From contig JACDQD010000007.1 of NCBI GenBank assembly GCA_019843655.1, positions 26,306,365-26,370,364 of the forward strand: a stretch of DNA of 64,000 nt. The letters are read 5' to 3'. Positions within the stretch are counted from its first letter, which is position 1. Every line of letters begins with the position of its first letter. Below are positions 14,574 through 29,467 of this stretch, one piece after another. Origin of the DNA: Lethocerus indicus (taxonomy: Eukaryota; Arthropoda; Insecta; Hemiptera; Belostomatidae). Under the pieces are notes generated by a model, which worked only from the letters and a program-made list of their open reading frames with translations, made no database searches and was not told the DNA's origin. Position numbers and translations under genes: made by a program.

Positions 14574-17500
14574 TCCACCTTCCAGACGGTATATTGTATT
14601 CTCACTAAATCACTTTTTATATGAATATCCCTACGTTGTCATCACCTGATTTTGGATACTCCCTGCCGTCAGTAGCATTACGTTAGTTTTTGACTTTGCC
14701 CCTAATAGCTTAGCTTTGGTTAGCAGTGAGCCAAGTAAAAGTTAAAAGAGCAGTCGCGGCAAGACTTTCATGATGATATTCCAAACACCGACCAAAACTA
14801 ACAGCACTTAGATCTTTGTGTTCGGGACTAATTCCCATTTGATCGTGTAATCGTTGGACTAACGCCAAACGCCCATATCTTATCGGCCTCGGTGACTTCA
14901 TCCCGTCTCGTTTTGCACTCTCAGAATGGATATCCGGTCGCCTGACCGTGTTCGCATTCTCGGATGGTAGGGAAAGCCAGTTAATAAAAGAAAAATATCA
15001 GAAACCGTAGAAAAGGAAACGTTTTTGCCGGCCTGTAGTACAGAAAACAATTGAATCACACTTCTCGATGCCGAATTGTCTTTGGCGAAGAAACTCAAAG
15101 CGTTTAATACCGGCGCATTTTCCCGTTCTGAAATATGAGTGCTAAGAAAAAAAACTGCCAGCCGTTCGATTTCACATTTCTGTTGTAATTGGAACCCGTT
15201 TTCAGTCTGAGTTAACGGTATCGGCCGGACGGTAAACCATCGAGTCGGCAGTATTGGAGTTTAGAAACCCCGGGGCATAATTACAGGCGTCTCACTGGAT
15301 TATTTTATTCGGCTTGTCCCACTTCCATAGTCCAGCTTGTTTCTCCACTCGGCTGTAAAGTCCCCTAGGAAGGATCTTAGTTTTCGGGGCCGACGGTGTT
15401 TCGAAATTGGTTTGAGAAGGTTCGGCCGGTGCTTTGGGGCTCCCTCGGGGACGCTCCATTGTCGACCGGCCAGAGACCAACAAAAGCATTCCTCCAACTA
15501 CCTCATCATCAGCCGGCCACAGTTCAACCCTCTCCAACTTTGGCTTCTTTTAAACCTCTTTGATTTATCTAATACGTTATTGGATTATAAAACTACTTTA
15601 AGACACGATCTACCATCCAACCCATGTCCGCATTTATCCACCGTCCACTGACGATGTCCCTCCTTTATTTTGTATATTAAATTATACTCCCCGCCAAAAA
15701 TATTCGGTAGCCCGGCGCGAAAGCCTCAAAGATTGAGTGAGACACGCCCGTTCCTACTTTCTTTTTTCTCAAAAATATATTCCGTCCGGAGGGAGAGAGT
15801 TTTCGAGCGTGCAGTCGAAACCGGAAGTGAAAATTAAAAATTTGTGAGTCGCGGCCGCGTCTTGCAAGCTTCCGGACCTCTCACGACCCCTGCTGAAGGT
15901 GATACCGGTCCCCGGTGAAAGGTCGGAAGATGGGCCCGTTGAAATCAACATATAATTAACATTTTGATTATAATCTTTAATTATAGTGCAATGGTGTAAT
16001 TCGAAAGGGTAGTCCGATACAGCCTGGGCGCGAACCCCGGTTGCGTACCGAATTTCCCTTCAATCACAAATTTCAACTGATATAAATCGTTTAGTTAGTG
16101 TGAGGTATTGGTGTTAACTTCCTCAAAAAGCGTGTATGATGTATATATGTATACTTCGTTTAAAATATAACCCGCTTTCTGGTTAACATATGCTCACGTT
16201 TTGCTCTCAATACTGACTGATGATTGGTTCATTAACCTTCTGAATTAGGAATAGGAAAAAATAGTCATTGTATGACACCTTCCGTTTGGATCGTAGGGCC
16301 TTTGGATTACAAGAATGTTTTCCTTTTTACGAGTGCCCCAAGCAACAGAGCCATAATTTAACCTTTCGTGCTTGGTTCTAAGACCGCGGGATTACCGCAT
16401 GAATAAATGAAATCGCGAAGAAAGTTTATTGGCTTAGATTTGTCATCCTTCCAGAAGGTTCTTTGGCAAAAGACATGGGGGCATTTGTCCGCCCATTATA
16501 AGGCTGGAAACGAAGAACGCTTTACATGTACTGTTGTGCTTTACGCCGGCTTGGAAGTTTTGGTCTTCTGCCAAAGTGATTTGTTTGTCGCGGGCCATTT
16601 TTCTCTGCAGATTGGCTCCGGCCTCTTTCGGGATTAAGAAGCCGGCCACGTCGCTAAACCGATGAACGATTAATGGCGCTAATGCAATTATACGTGAAAC
16701 TCATATTTTTGGAATTAAGGCGCGAGTTTGTTCTTTGGCAAAGGAAAAAATATCCGTTTCCAGTCGGATTACTTGTCATCATTTAAGCTGAATCTCCACA
16801 TTTCGCGGATATTAAAGTTCTCAGTATTTAAAGTTCTCAAGTCAACAATAATATCTCTCAATGGTCCGCATCTCAAATATATATGGCCTTTCTTTATTTA
16901 TTAATTACTTGTCGTAAATTTAGTCGAGCTGTTATGTCGTAGTCTCACGATGGTTCTAAAGATATATAGAGATATTTCGTGGAGTAAAAATAACCTATCA
17001 AAATTATAATTCAAACGAGAGAAATTGTTGGAAATAAGTTTGTTCCAAATACTCTTGTAAAATAATGAATTTAATCGAACTTTTAATAATACAAGTATAT
17101 TCCAACTAAACAAAGTTGCTGTCTTCTTTCCCGTTGACTTTGTCCGTCGGTATCGCATCTTGCCGGATAAGGCCGGGACATCCTTCCGCGTGTAGGGGCT
17201 GATTCTACCTGCGCGGTGAAAGCCGATCTCGGGGAACAGCTGGTTATTCAAATCCGAAAGGAAGTGAGCCGGAGCAAGAAGAAGGGGCGAGCCCAACCGA
17301 AAAGCGCCCGGAGGAGGGGAGCCAAGGTCGCTCGCCTATTTTGACCGGACGAGGAGTAGAAGGTAAAAGGGAGGAGGAGGAAGAGGAGGAGGAGGAGAAG
17401 TAGAAGGAGGCGGTAAGAAGGGCAGAGGGGGGGGCCCCCTTATGGAAACTTGTTTAACCGCATTTTACATTTAGTGCGTGTGTTTGGAGCCTGAAAAGAC

Positions 17501-19293
17501 AACGGTCGAAAGAAGAAGAAGGAGGAGGAGATGAGGGTTGGCTGCTCCACTCTCTTATTTTGGATACCTTTCTCTTTCTCTTTTATTGTAGCCTCCTTCC
17601 TTTCCTAGCGTCGCTCCGGAGTACTGCCGCTACTTCCGGCCGGGACCGCTTCCGGGGGGTATTTTTTTGCGACTAAGCGTTGTCAAATTACAGCGGCAAA
17701 GGGAAATGTACCAACTGACGAACATTCGCGGTGAGAAACCGACGATGAAGAGGAATACATTTTTTCGGGCGTGGAGGTTAAATAAAGGAGTAGCCAGGCA
17801 GTTTTGACAGCAAAACTTTCACTCATGCCAACCAGAAGAGAGAATAACCTAAAAGTCTCTTTCATATTTCAACCGGCAGTGGGAGAAACCTCGCTCAGGA
17901 ATCGCCGTACTACCGAGGAAGACGAGAAGCCAAAACGGGACCTGAGGCACAATGGAGCTTGGGATAATCCCCCGTTATCAGTTTTAAATAACGCAGGAAT
18001 TTAAATTTATTACTAACTCTAAATATTAGGAAATATATAGCTCGTGTTACCTTGTCCTATACGACTCTTTAATTTATACTTAATTTTACAAAATATACTT
18101 AAATTCGGTACGATTCGCAGTACGTGAGAAATATGCGTACTTAACATTTAAAGTAGGTTCTTCTGTTATTTTAAACATGACTTGTTTAACATGCTGCCCT
18201 GCCCGCTGGGTATTACCCGGTATTCAGGGGCCGACTTTCTCCATTCTTCTTTTAAAAATCGTTTCCTAGAAACTGGCCGATTCTAAATGTTTATTTCAAA
18301 CAGGGGGGGAGGGGAACAGCTCTTCGGCTCAATCGGTTCTGGGAAGGCGTGCCTGCCTCCAGTATTGGGGCGGGGAACGCGTTTATTTCTGTAATGTTGA
18401 GAGGCGGTCTCGACATTTTTCGTGGTAATCCCCGCGATAAGCCCAACCCGACCGCTAATGGCCGCCACACCAAGAATGCTTTCAGGAGACTTTAACGCCA
18501 GCCCGGTTTTCCATTATTGAAATTCTTCCTCTCCGCCTTCCCCCCTTCCCACAGTCCTACTGAGGACACTTCTACGGTGAAAAGAAACTGAGACAAATTC
18601 TTTTTATTGCCACAACTGTATAAAACAATAAGCGTCATTAATGCTCAAAAAGGTCCATATTAAGTCCGAAATTGACTAGCATTCATAAGACTACTCGGGA
18701 AGGCGAATAGGGACTTCTGAATCAGCATTCCAAATATTTATACGTCAACTGGCGGTATCGAAAACCGAATTAGTGCTACTGACGGTGGTGTAAAGCCGAA
18801 ACCGTTTTTTTTTTCATCAGTGTGAATAAGGCCGAAATGAAACTCGTCCTTCTCCCATTCCGAACGCAAGATTTACGAAGTACGCCGAATTGTTGTACTG
18901 ACTTGTATGTGAATCTGAATAAACAAGATGTCCTTGATGACTCACCTATGCAATTATGTTCCGGCGCTGTAGATTTAGTTGTACTTTAAATCAAACTGTT
19001 CGCGTTTTGTAAATAGGCCAAGTTCTGAACAAATCGTGTTTGATTATAATTTGTTTTTATTGAACGAGACTTACATAAACGAGGGTATACAGCGTATGGG
19101 AAACATGTACTATATCAGGGTATGTGTGCACAGTATTGGGAATGTCTACAGAGGGAATACTCCAGTGCTATTCCGAGTTGTAAATTGCCACTGAAGTGGT
19201 TTTATCAGCCAAGTGGGTCTCTCTGGTAGGTCCCTTCACTTAACGGTACTCCATCGAGAATACTTAAGATTTTAGATTTTTTTCTCCTTTATT

Positions 19294-19329
<36 letters not shown>

Positions 19330-22300
19330 GTTCCTCTTCTTGTTACTCTTATCGCCGAGCTTCCGAGGGGAATGGAATGACATCCCCGAAAAACGAGGGT
19401 GTTGTCAGACTCGAAAATGCGCGTCCCCTCTATCCCCCTTATCTCTGACCAGAGGCCGTCCGGGAATATCTGTGTGCCCAAGCTATCACTTAGATGTTTC
19501 CCTTGAGAAGAGTACACTTCTGTCGTACAACTCTGACAACCAACCAATCGACAGCCCGTTATAAGCTTATAACGAGCAAACATCGAGCGATATAACTCAC
19601 ACTTGTAATAATAAGGAATTTTGTGTTCACAACAATTGAAATATAATCACTATTCTATTGTAAAATTAAATAAACACCGATTCTTATCAATTATTTTTAG
19701 TTACATAACTCAACTTAAAACGAGAATTAATTATCGTAATTACAATAAAAAATCAAATGATACAAGTAGAAAACAATATATATTGTTGATTGTGTATCGG
19801 GCTATCACAGAAATTCTTGCATAATTATCCTTTGTTCTAAAAAATGTTGACTAAATTCCTTCGAACCACCGAAGCCGATCGTTTTATTCCATTGCACTGT
19901 AATATTGAAATTAATGTCGCAGTATTTGGCCTGTTGAATTGCTATTTATTAGGTGGTAAAACCGCGGGCCCGTTGTCCCGTTTTTTATTTTTTTTTGTTT
20001 TTTTTTATGGCCGCAGAAATTACGAAACGTTCAAGGACTTGCTGTGGGATTTGATTTGTTTGGCGCGCGGACTCGGCTATTCGCCCTAATAGGATATCGC
20101 GCTATCTGTGTACAGCTTCTATACGGGAATTTTCCTTGGGAATAGCGCGCATCCTACCCTGTTACGATTTTGAAAACAACGTCACACGACTGTACCGCGG
20201 TAATCAAGAGATTCGTTCGCGAACACAACTTCCTATTTCCCAACCCGAATACGCGAATATCATATTCCGTATATTAGCGATGAAGGTGGGCGTACTACTG
20301 ACGACGGCCAAAACCCAGGTCTGGCTTAAGACCGAACAGGTCCTTCACTTCGGGAAAGAGTCCTGGATCTCAAGGATCAGTTTTCAGCGTGTTTATCCAT
20401 CGATTTTTGAACCGAATTAGACGGCGCTGTTATTGTGTACATTCCGAGTCCCCGAAATTAATACCTCCGGTCGACAATGTTTCGGATGTGAGCTGAGATT
20501 TCTGAGGCGAATCTAATTTTTAAAAAATTTCCTTCGAATCGTATATATTTTCGGGCGACGGTGGAGTAGTAATACCCGGTCCCGGGGTGAAATAAGCTCA
20601 CGACGGCGTAGTTTTCGACCTTTCCGCCGGGACCCCGGACGTTCCTTCCGCGTCCCGCGTTTCTGTCGATGGGGCCTACGGCTGGGGAGGGGGGGTGGAA
20701 GAATGAGCGGGATAATGGAAGTAAATTATGGGGGGGAGTGCTCGCGGTGGTGTTTAATAACAGTAATTTCCTTCGGACGTACCATCGTCCGTTCGGACCA
20801 CGATCTTCGAGGTCCGAAACGTGACCGTCCTCCCCGGCCCCGGGCAACCGCCACCCGGAAAGCCTTCGGGACTGCGTCCTCTGGGAGTCGCCGTAATTTC
20901 CCCAACGTTGAAACGTCCCCATCTCTTCCGAATAACGAATAAAGAATCTCCGTCCTCGACTGGGGATAATGGCCGGCCAATTTGCCCGACTCCCTCCTTC
21001 TTAAGCCCGGCTATTGTGATACAATGTTTTCCTACAGAAAATAATTCGGAATATCCAATTATATTCCTTCAAATGATAGAATAATTCTGGGCTGAATTAG
21101 TCACTCTTGCCCGTTTGGAAATACGTTAAGGCTGCTGACGATGTTACTGACCAAAAGATTAGAACTTGTATGATATTTCAAACTCTCATAAACCTGAAAT
21201 AACAATTGGCCATACTTCTTAAAATAAACGTACAGACACTTTATAGAACTGTCAGCGAAAGTGTTGCCCAGAACCAAAATTATATGCAAAATCTTCCGGC
21301 TTTATTTCTTGTTTCAGTAATTCCGATTTTCAAATGCCTCAATAAGAAGAAAGTTGTTAGAATAGAGTTAGAGTAGCTTATTTTTTTTTTTTAATTCATT
21401 CTGCCTTCTGGTCGGTATGTGTGAAACCTTACTTCCTAACTGATTTATCAGTGTTTTACCCTGCCGATCATCGTTTCCGATCAAAGCACCGTATAGATCC
21501 CAGTCCAACTTATTGGACAGAGGAGCCGGCGACGAGATGATTGCGGCGATGTTTGCGCCATTCTCGGCCTTCTTGCGCAAACCGAGTCCTGTCTCTGTGT
21601 TTGCGACGCGCGGGAGGAAAACCTTGACGAATTCCTAACGCCGCTCTGAAGCAACGGCGCTCGCTACAATGTTTTGCTCAAACGAAAAAAAAGGAAAAAG
21701 AAATCATTTCAGGAGCCTTCAGGAGATACCGTCCTCTTAAGAAACCGGCCTCTGAACTCGGTTGATCGAACACCGCCTGCTGCTAAATCGTAGATTAATA
21801 TATTTTTAAACTGTTTACTGCAGATAATTTTCCATAGATTTGCTCTTCAACTCTTCCATCGTTGTTTTCGTCCGACTTTCATTACATAAGAGGTTCATTG
21901 TGCAGCGGTCCTTTAGGAAACTATAGATGTTTAGGACGGCAACACCTCTTAACCAATGCCAAAGCCTATCCAGAAGAATCTCTTCGACAAAATACCCTGG
22001 AGAAGAACCCTGCATATATGAAATATATTACCTTTTTATGTTATATTGGTAGAATTGCGTAAGCGCGAATATACGATGTTAAAGGAACACAGTGCCTTAG
22101 ATGTATTTGGCCCGCCCGTAGGCCGATAATCCGGGCCACAAATTTTGGATTTACATTTAATTTTTCATATTATAAGTTAGGTTATCGGTAACGGTACCTG
22201 TATCCTTGCGCACTTGGACCATCGCTCATCTCCGGAGCGGCGGTGGCCTACGCATGCGCGGTGGTTGCAGCGCACGCGCGCACTGTCCAAGGAAAACCGC

Positions 22301-25300
22301 ATCTGGCTAGAGCCAACGCCTAGTAATCTGGTCATCGGCGGAGATACCGTGTAAAGAGACCGACACTTTCTCTTCGGCTTTATCTCTCTATCTCTCTCCC
22401 TCGTCTTCCGTCCACACACCTTCAACAAGTCCCCACCACGGTACAATAACAATAACAATCAATATCCGGCCAATTCTGGAACTTCCTTATTATTTCGTAT
22501 AGAGATTTCTGCCATTTTATTACGTCTATTTTTTGATCCGTAAGCGTTTTATCTGTTGACACAGCGTTTAATGTCTATATAAACATTCCTGACCTCCCGC
22601 CGAATCCTAGTTTTCGCGTCTATACCAGCGTTAAAGTCCCTCCGCTGTGTCCCGGTGGACGTGGGAGAAGAACCGCTTTCGGGTTTCATTAAGTTTCACC
22701 TAAAATATGTCGCTTCGATGGTCAACGATGTCATCGATCCGATAGAGGATGTTTTAAGGACTTAGCGGGCGCGGTAGACCGAAAAGATATATCTGGGGCG
22801 AATTGTGCAATTGTAGCGCGTATCGGGCCGATCCTTTTTTTCCTCTTTTCTCGCGGAGGGGGGTATTTTAATTGGTGCGGTTGGGGCGAACTGGGAGCGG
22901 TGGACGTAGGCAACGTAGGCAGTAATATGACCATATTAAGAGGCGGTCGGAAGAGGAGGAGTTTGTACAATGAAGCCCGGCGAGATATTATGTGTATAAA
23001 GTGTGGCCAGCACTGCGGGGCCCACGCACCCCGGGGCCCCTTCCCTTCCATTCTTCTCCCACTCTTCCCACTTCTTCTTTACTCGGCTCCCATTATTCTC
23101 CTTTCTTAGTCCTCTCTCTCCCTCTCTCTTTAGGTCACCGTGCAATTCCCCTTTCTTGCGTATTCGAAGCGCGGAGGCGTATTCCCGCCTCCCGTGTACC
23201 AGATCACCAGTTTACTTCTAGGGCGTTTCTGGCGTACGTCACTCCTGACCCATTTAAACAACACTGTTCACCCGCCGTGGGCACAATTTAAATAATAATT
23301 CTAATAATATAGCTATATTAGAATTCCCATTAGAAAAAAAGTAGTTTAAATCGAAATGAGTATCGATCGGGGTTCAAATCCTGGTGCAAATATTCGTTGG
23401 CATATACGCTATACTTATGGCTCGTTTTATCCGGAACAAGGAAACGACTATCTCCATATTGGGAGAACAGCGGAACCGAAGTGGAAGTGTCTCATTTGGG
23501 CATATTTAAAGAAAAGTAAAATGGCGTGCCGGAGGTAATTGTTGAGAATTGTACGTAACCTCGGTGTCGCAAGCGGCATTTCAGATTGCCGTTTCCTCGA
23601 AGCGACTCGGTTTAACCTTTAGCCCGCTCGGAACGCCGTTCACCTCCTCCAATCGGATTTCGCAACTGGAAAGGCATAAAGTATAGGAGGCGGGAAAAAA
23701 GGGGGAGATAGAGAGAAGACATTGAAAACAGAAGAAGAAGAAGAAGAGGAATGGGATGCGGCATCGGGGCCCGCATTCCTGTCGCAGCGACCGGCCACCA
23801 CGATTATACCCCTTTGTCTCTGTACGACCTTGCGGCGGATATAGACGAAAGGAAACTTAAAAAACGACTCCAGAGGCATCCTTCTCCAGGCGTAGCCTGT
23901 AATCCCTCCAGGGTAACTAGGCCTCCGATTGGCGAGATTATTATTCCACAAAACAATGAAATACTCCAAGACTTTTTCATATTTATCGTAAACAGAGATA
24001 TACAATCGAGTCCGGGAACATTATGGATGACAGGTAAGAAATCTGTGTTTGTTACAACGCACGTCTGCCCGCTTAGGCCAATTTTGAACAGGGTAACTAT
24101 GCGAATAAAATATTCGTTCGATCGTAAATTTATATCTGATCTTTGTGTTTCTGTTTTGTTTACAGTATGCATCGGTACGCATGGAAGGATGTCGGTGCCC
24201 TCGAACAGGGACCACCACTACAGGAACCTGAGGGAGAGATACACCAATTGCACTTATGTCGACGGGAATCTCGAACTTACCTGGCTTCAGGACGAACACT
24301 TAGATCTCAGTTTTCTTCAGTCAATCAAGTACGTTGAATAAAATATTTACTATAACTTTTCTTCTTCTCGGCTCGTTCTCGGCTCCTCCGTTAGTTTGCA
24401 TCCAGCATCGGTTCTTTCATATTGCCCCGAAAACGAGTATTTATAATTTTTATTTTTTAAACTAGTTTTCTATAAATGTTCATTCTAGAGTAAGAAATCT
24501 GTATCCAATGAGCCTCTGACTGATATTTATATCTTACTGATTTATATCTTAAATTCGTCCTCTGTACTTTAACCCGCTAAAGTATATATGTTTCTGGAGG
24601 TAGAAGCGTTCAGTAATCGTAGCCAGAGGAATATAGAGAAATTATTATCACTAACTTCCGGTGGGAAGAACCTCGGGTAGCAGGAAAAACAACCCGACTG
24701 AGCTCCAGTGGGAAATGTTTTTACCCTTTTCCCCTTATTTTCCCCCACAGTTTTTCGCGATCCCACCGGAAATGAGTGACAATTTCTGGTCGCGGAAACC
24801 TTTGCTCAAATAAAATTATTGTTAGTGTTTTTTTCTACCGGTTTATTCAACTCTCTGGATTGACTTTTCAGGGAGGTGACAGGACACGTTCTGATATCGC
24901 ATGTGGATGTCAAACGAATCGTCTTACCGAATCTACAAATCATCAGAGGACAAACCCTGTTCAAGTTGAACATTTACGAGGACCAGTTCGCCCTGTTCGT
25001 CACGCTATCCAAGATGCACAGCCTCGAAATGCCCCGTCTCAGAGGTGAGTTCAATGTCATCGTAATCCTCAATACAGAATTCAATATATTTTGTGTACCG
25101 AACTGAAAGCCGTCGTCCATTTTCAGACATACTAACAGGAAGTGTAGGCATCTACAACAACTACAACCTGTGCCACATCAAAGGGATCAAGTGGGAAGAG
25201 ATAATGACCGACGCCAATGCCACTTACAAGTACGTCTATAACTTCACTTCGGCGGAGAGGGAGTGCCCGCCGTGCGACAAGGACTGCGAGGCCGGCTGCT

Positions 25301-28300
25301 GGGGCGAGGGGCCCGAGAACTGCCAGAAGTTCTCCAAAATCAACTGCAGTCCCCAGTGCCACCAGGGCAGGTGCTTCGGCTCTCAGCCCAGGCAGTGCTG
25401 CCACCTGTTCTGCGCGGGAGGATGCACGGGACCCACGCAGAAGGAATGCATCGTCAGTATATTATAGATATTTTTTATCGATAGATAAATTGAAATGTAT
25501 AGAGAAACGTGGTGGCGTCGCAGGGGTACAATTAGAGTGGTACGAGGGGTACAATTAGAGGGGCGGTGTATAATATCTTCTTCCTTTTTTTAGGCCTGCC
25601 GCAATTTCTACGACGACGGCGTCTGCACCCAGGAGTGCCCGCCCATGCAGCGCTACAACTCGATCACCTATTCCTGGGAGATGAACCCGCACGGAAAGTA
25701 CGCCTACGGGGCCACCTGCGTCAAGAACTGTCCCGAACACTTGCTCAAGGACAACGGCGCCTGCGTCAGGAGCTGCCCGTCGAAGAAGAAGGTAAACCGA
25801 CCGCTCTTCCTACACATCTCTAGGAGGACTTTCTGGGCCCAAGTCCAATCCTCCGACAAACCAAAAGTTCCAAAACTTACAAAGTAACCCCTCGCCCCCC
25901 GTGAATAGTTTAAGTCAGAGTACACGACTCAAAAATACTGAGTACCAAGATATAAGACCGCGGTGGCTAGATGCGCCGTTTTTCGAACCGGCAGTATTTT
26001 CGTCCCGAACGTGAAGACTGAAACTGTTTTATCCCGATTTAAAGTTCCCAACATGAACGCGCACTTTCATTTCTGGAAAGGCGAGTTCGAAAGTTCTGCG
26101 CACTCAGAGAAATATTGAGTCATTAATGAAGAATTGAATCTTAGACGCGTACGTATGGAGTTAATAAATTAAGTCGAGAAAGTCTATAACTGGAATGTAG
26201 GTCGAAAAGATAATATGAGTTGTGCTAAGACAGTTATACAAACATATTTATTCATTAATTTAATGGAGGTAAAATAAAAATAATGATTAATACCGAGTTT
26301 TATTGTTCATGCGTCAAAAAGGAAGACGGGTAAATTTATTTAAAGTATATTCGAAGTTTATGAAAATTGAACTTTAAACTTTGTAACTGAAATTTTTATT
26401 TTTTTTAATAAAACGCAGGCGGTGAACAGCGAGTGCGTCCCTTGCGACGGCCCCTGCCCGAAGACCTGCCCGGGTACGGGTTCCATCCACTCGGGGAACA
26501 TCGAGTCCTTCAGGGACTGCACGATCATCGACGGCTCAATCACCATACTGGACAACACTTTCAACGGTTTCAAGCAGCTACTGGCCAACTACTCGCTGGG
26601 CACCCAGTATCCCGCCATGCACCCGGACGCCCTCGAGGTCTTCAGCACCCTCAAAGAGGTCACCGGATTCGTCAACATCCAGGGGGCCCATCCCAATTTC
26701 ACCAGCCTCAAATACTTCAGGTCGGTTTTTTGTCTTTTAAAATAATAATATTGCGTTAATATGATGGTATTAGCAGTACTAATTAATATTGTTATTACCC
26801 GAGAAAGAACGTTTTTGCAGATATCTTCCTTAAGGATACTTATCTTCGTTTCCGAGCAAACCATTTTAAATATTTTTTGGTTGTAAATTTTCAGAAATCT
26901 GGAAGTGATAGGCGGCCGAGTGGTGACCGACTACCTTTCCTCGCTGTACATCGTCAAGACTTCCCTGACATCGCTCGGTCTCAGGTCGCTGAAGAAGATC
27001 AACGCCGGCGCCGTCGCCATATTGGAAAACGAAAACCTCTGCTTCGTACAGGACATCAAGTGGGACAAGATCAAGAAGTCGTCCGAGCACGAGGCCATGC
27101 TCAGCAGGAACATGGAACACGAGATGTGCGGTGAGTGTCATACGTACAACCGAATGTTCCATTGTTTTTATTGGTCGTGAAAACCGTCATTAAACTTTGT
27201 CAAAAGCAATTTTTAAGAATACAGTATTTATCATTTTTATATTTACAGTGAGCAAGAAATTGGTGTGCGATCCTCAGTGTTCTTCGGACGGTTGCTGGGG
27301 TCCCGGGCCCGATCAGTGTCTCTCCTGCGCCAATTACAAATTTGAAAACACCTGTTTGCAGAATTGCAGCGCCATGGAAAGGTAATTAAGACGGTTCTCC
27401 GAACCATCAGAGATCATCGGGTGGTACCTGAAAATCCTATCGCGGAACCTTTGGGGGAACCTATCGTGACAACGGGGACCAATTGAACAATGTTTCTTAA
27501 GACACAGTATACTTTACAATATATTTGACAGTCCTATCGAACCTTCTGCATTTCAGGATCTACGAGGAGGATAAAGGGTTGTGCATGGCCTGCCACGAGG
27601 AGTGCATCTCGACGTGCACGGGACCCGGAGCCGGCAACTGCACCCAGTGCAAGAACGTGAGGGACGGGCCGTTCTGCGCGCCGCAGTGCCCGGAGAGCAA
27701 GTACAACGACAGCGGAGAGTGCAGGCCGTGCCACGCGAACTGCATTGGAGGATGCACAGGGCCCAACAACACTGTCGGCCCCGACGGCTGTCACTCGTGC
27801 CTCAAGGCGGTCATCACCGAAGACGCTACTGTTGTCAGTCCAATACTTTCCCTTAATATACCACTACTGTTGAAATTATAAACTCTAATACACATAGGTT
27901 TATGCCCAGTCTCAATATTAAAACAACAAATTATCTCATATCCTTCTGTGTTGCCCGCCGCATCGATAGTTTGCCTACTCGCAGTTCTATATACTCAGCT
28001 TCTAAAAATAAGACGATATTGAAATGTCCTCGAACATCTTAAGACATCGGTTTCCAAGAAAAATTATTGAACCGACAGACCAATTGTCCTAACAACTAAT
28101 TTCATAAGTACTGTCCCGATATTATCGGTTTATTTAAAACGTATAAATAGTTGTAGCGCTATTAATAATAATGCGTATTAAAAATCTCTCTCCCCCCAAT
28201 CTGATCGGCAACAGGAGGACCATTGTCTTAAGATTCATTCCGTTAACTGGACCGTAATACCTTATTGATTTTTCAGGAACGCTGTTTGGGCAAGAACGAG

Positions 28301-29405
28301 AGCTGTCCCGACGGCTACTACTACGAGTTCTTAGTACTCCCCCAAGAAGGCCCACTGAAGGCTCTCTCGGGTCAGGCCATCTGCCGCAAGTGCCATCCCA
28401 GGTGCAACAAGTGCACTGGCTACGGGTTCCACGAACAGGTATGTAGCGCCTTCAGTTTCTACATGCGGAAGGAAGAATGCGAGGTCTCCTTATAGAAAGC
28501 ATTTCACGTGGGCTTTTCCCCAAATCGGGAACAGACTAATATATAAACGCGTTTCCTACCCCTAATTTCCGCCCTACTAACACCCCTGCGCTCGGTCATG
28601 CAGGTCTGCCAGGAGTGCAAGAACTACAAGCGCGGCGAGCAGTGCGAGGACGAGTGCCCTCAGGATCACTACGTGGAGGACAGCCACCATCGGTGCGTAC
28701 CTTGCGCGAGCGAGTGTAAAGGCTGCACGGGCCCAGGCAACAGCCATTGCCTCGACTGCAGGAACTTCAGGATATACACAGTAAGCTCTACTTACACCCA
28801 AAAACTTTATCTTGTCTTCGACGTATCGATAGTTAAATATATTTCCATCATTTTTTCGATCTTTGACCCAACCTAGATATTTAGTCATCGTAAAACGTAT
28901 ACTACGTTCGTTGGAGCATATTATATTTCTGACATTAACTTTGCAGGCCGGTTTCGAGAATGACAACGCCACCTCCTTCAACTGCACTGAGACGTGCCCA
29001 CCGACCATCTTCTACAAGGCTTTCCCCGAAGACGGAAAACCCTACTGTTCGATCGTACCTGTCGGATTCACCAAGTGAGTGTCGCTCCCTAAAACACGTA
29101 TTTTCAGTTAGAGTTTAGGCGAAAGAAAAAAGCCCTTAACAAGATAACAAGTCCCCACTACCTTGTCCATTCCCAGGGTGTACGGGTATTTTTATAAATT
29201 CGTTATTCCAGTTATCTTCGCGGTAAAATAATGATTTTCTATCGAACAAAAACTTGAAAAAAAACGTTAATTAAAACGCATTAAAATAATAAGGCGAGTA
29301 CCCGCACAAAATTTTATATATTTTCAACATTACGTAGGGTTACGGGGTGTAGAAAGTGTTTAAGGTCTTAGGAAGTGTTCATAAGACTTTGGGGAGCTTA
29401 TGAAG

Positions 29406-29467
<62 letters not shown>

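Larger units (their letters stand above)
5023..24165 (+). other. Egfr intron 1 (19.1 kb), no gene seen inside
   Basis: Runs from the GTAAGT donor to the TTTACAG acceptor. I found no splice-supported exon in it on either strand. It contains CT tracts (about 11058-11092, 14512-14568, 19302-19323), purine-rich GGA runs (about 17370-17415 and 17508-17531), copies of the dispersed hairpin repeat (13911-13998; partial at about 18765-18812 and 20296-20345) and AT-rich filler. Long first introns of developmental receptors often hold enhancers, but none can be defined from this sequence alone. Confidence 0.85.

Noticed and set aside
20458..20980. Overlapping open frames of 79-154 residues in Egfr intron 1
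   Set aside because: GC-rich sequence keeps several frames open on both strands. No splice signals, no domain-like text, and biased composition.
23366..23395. GGTTCAAATCC, resembling a tRNA B box
   Set aside because: No matching A box, anticodon stem or acceptor stem upstream on this strand.
23751..24341. 196-residue open frame covering Egfr exon 2
   Set aside because: Only the part after the TTTACAG acceptor at 24165 matches the receptor, and it does so in a frame joined by splicing to exon 1. The upstream portion has no family resemblance and is intronic.
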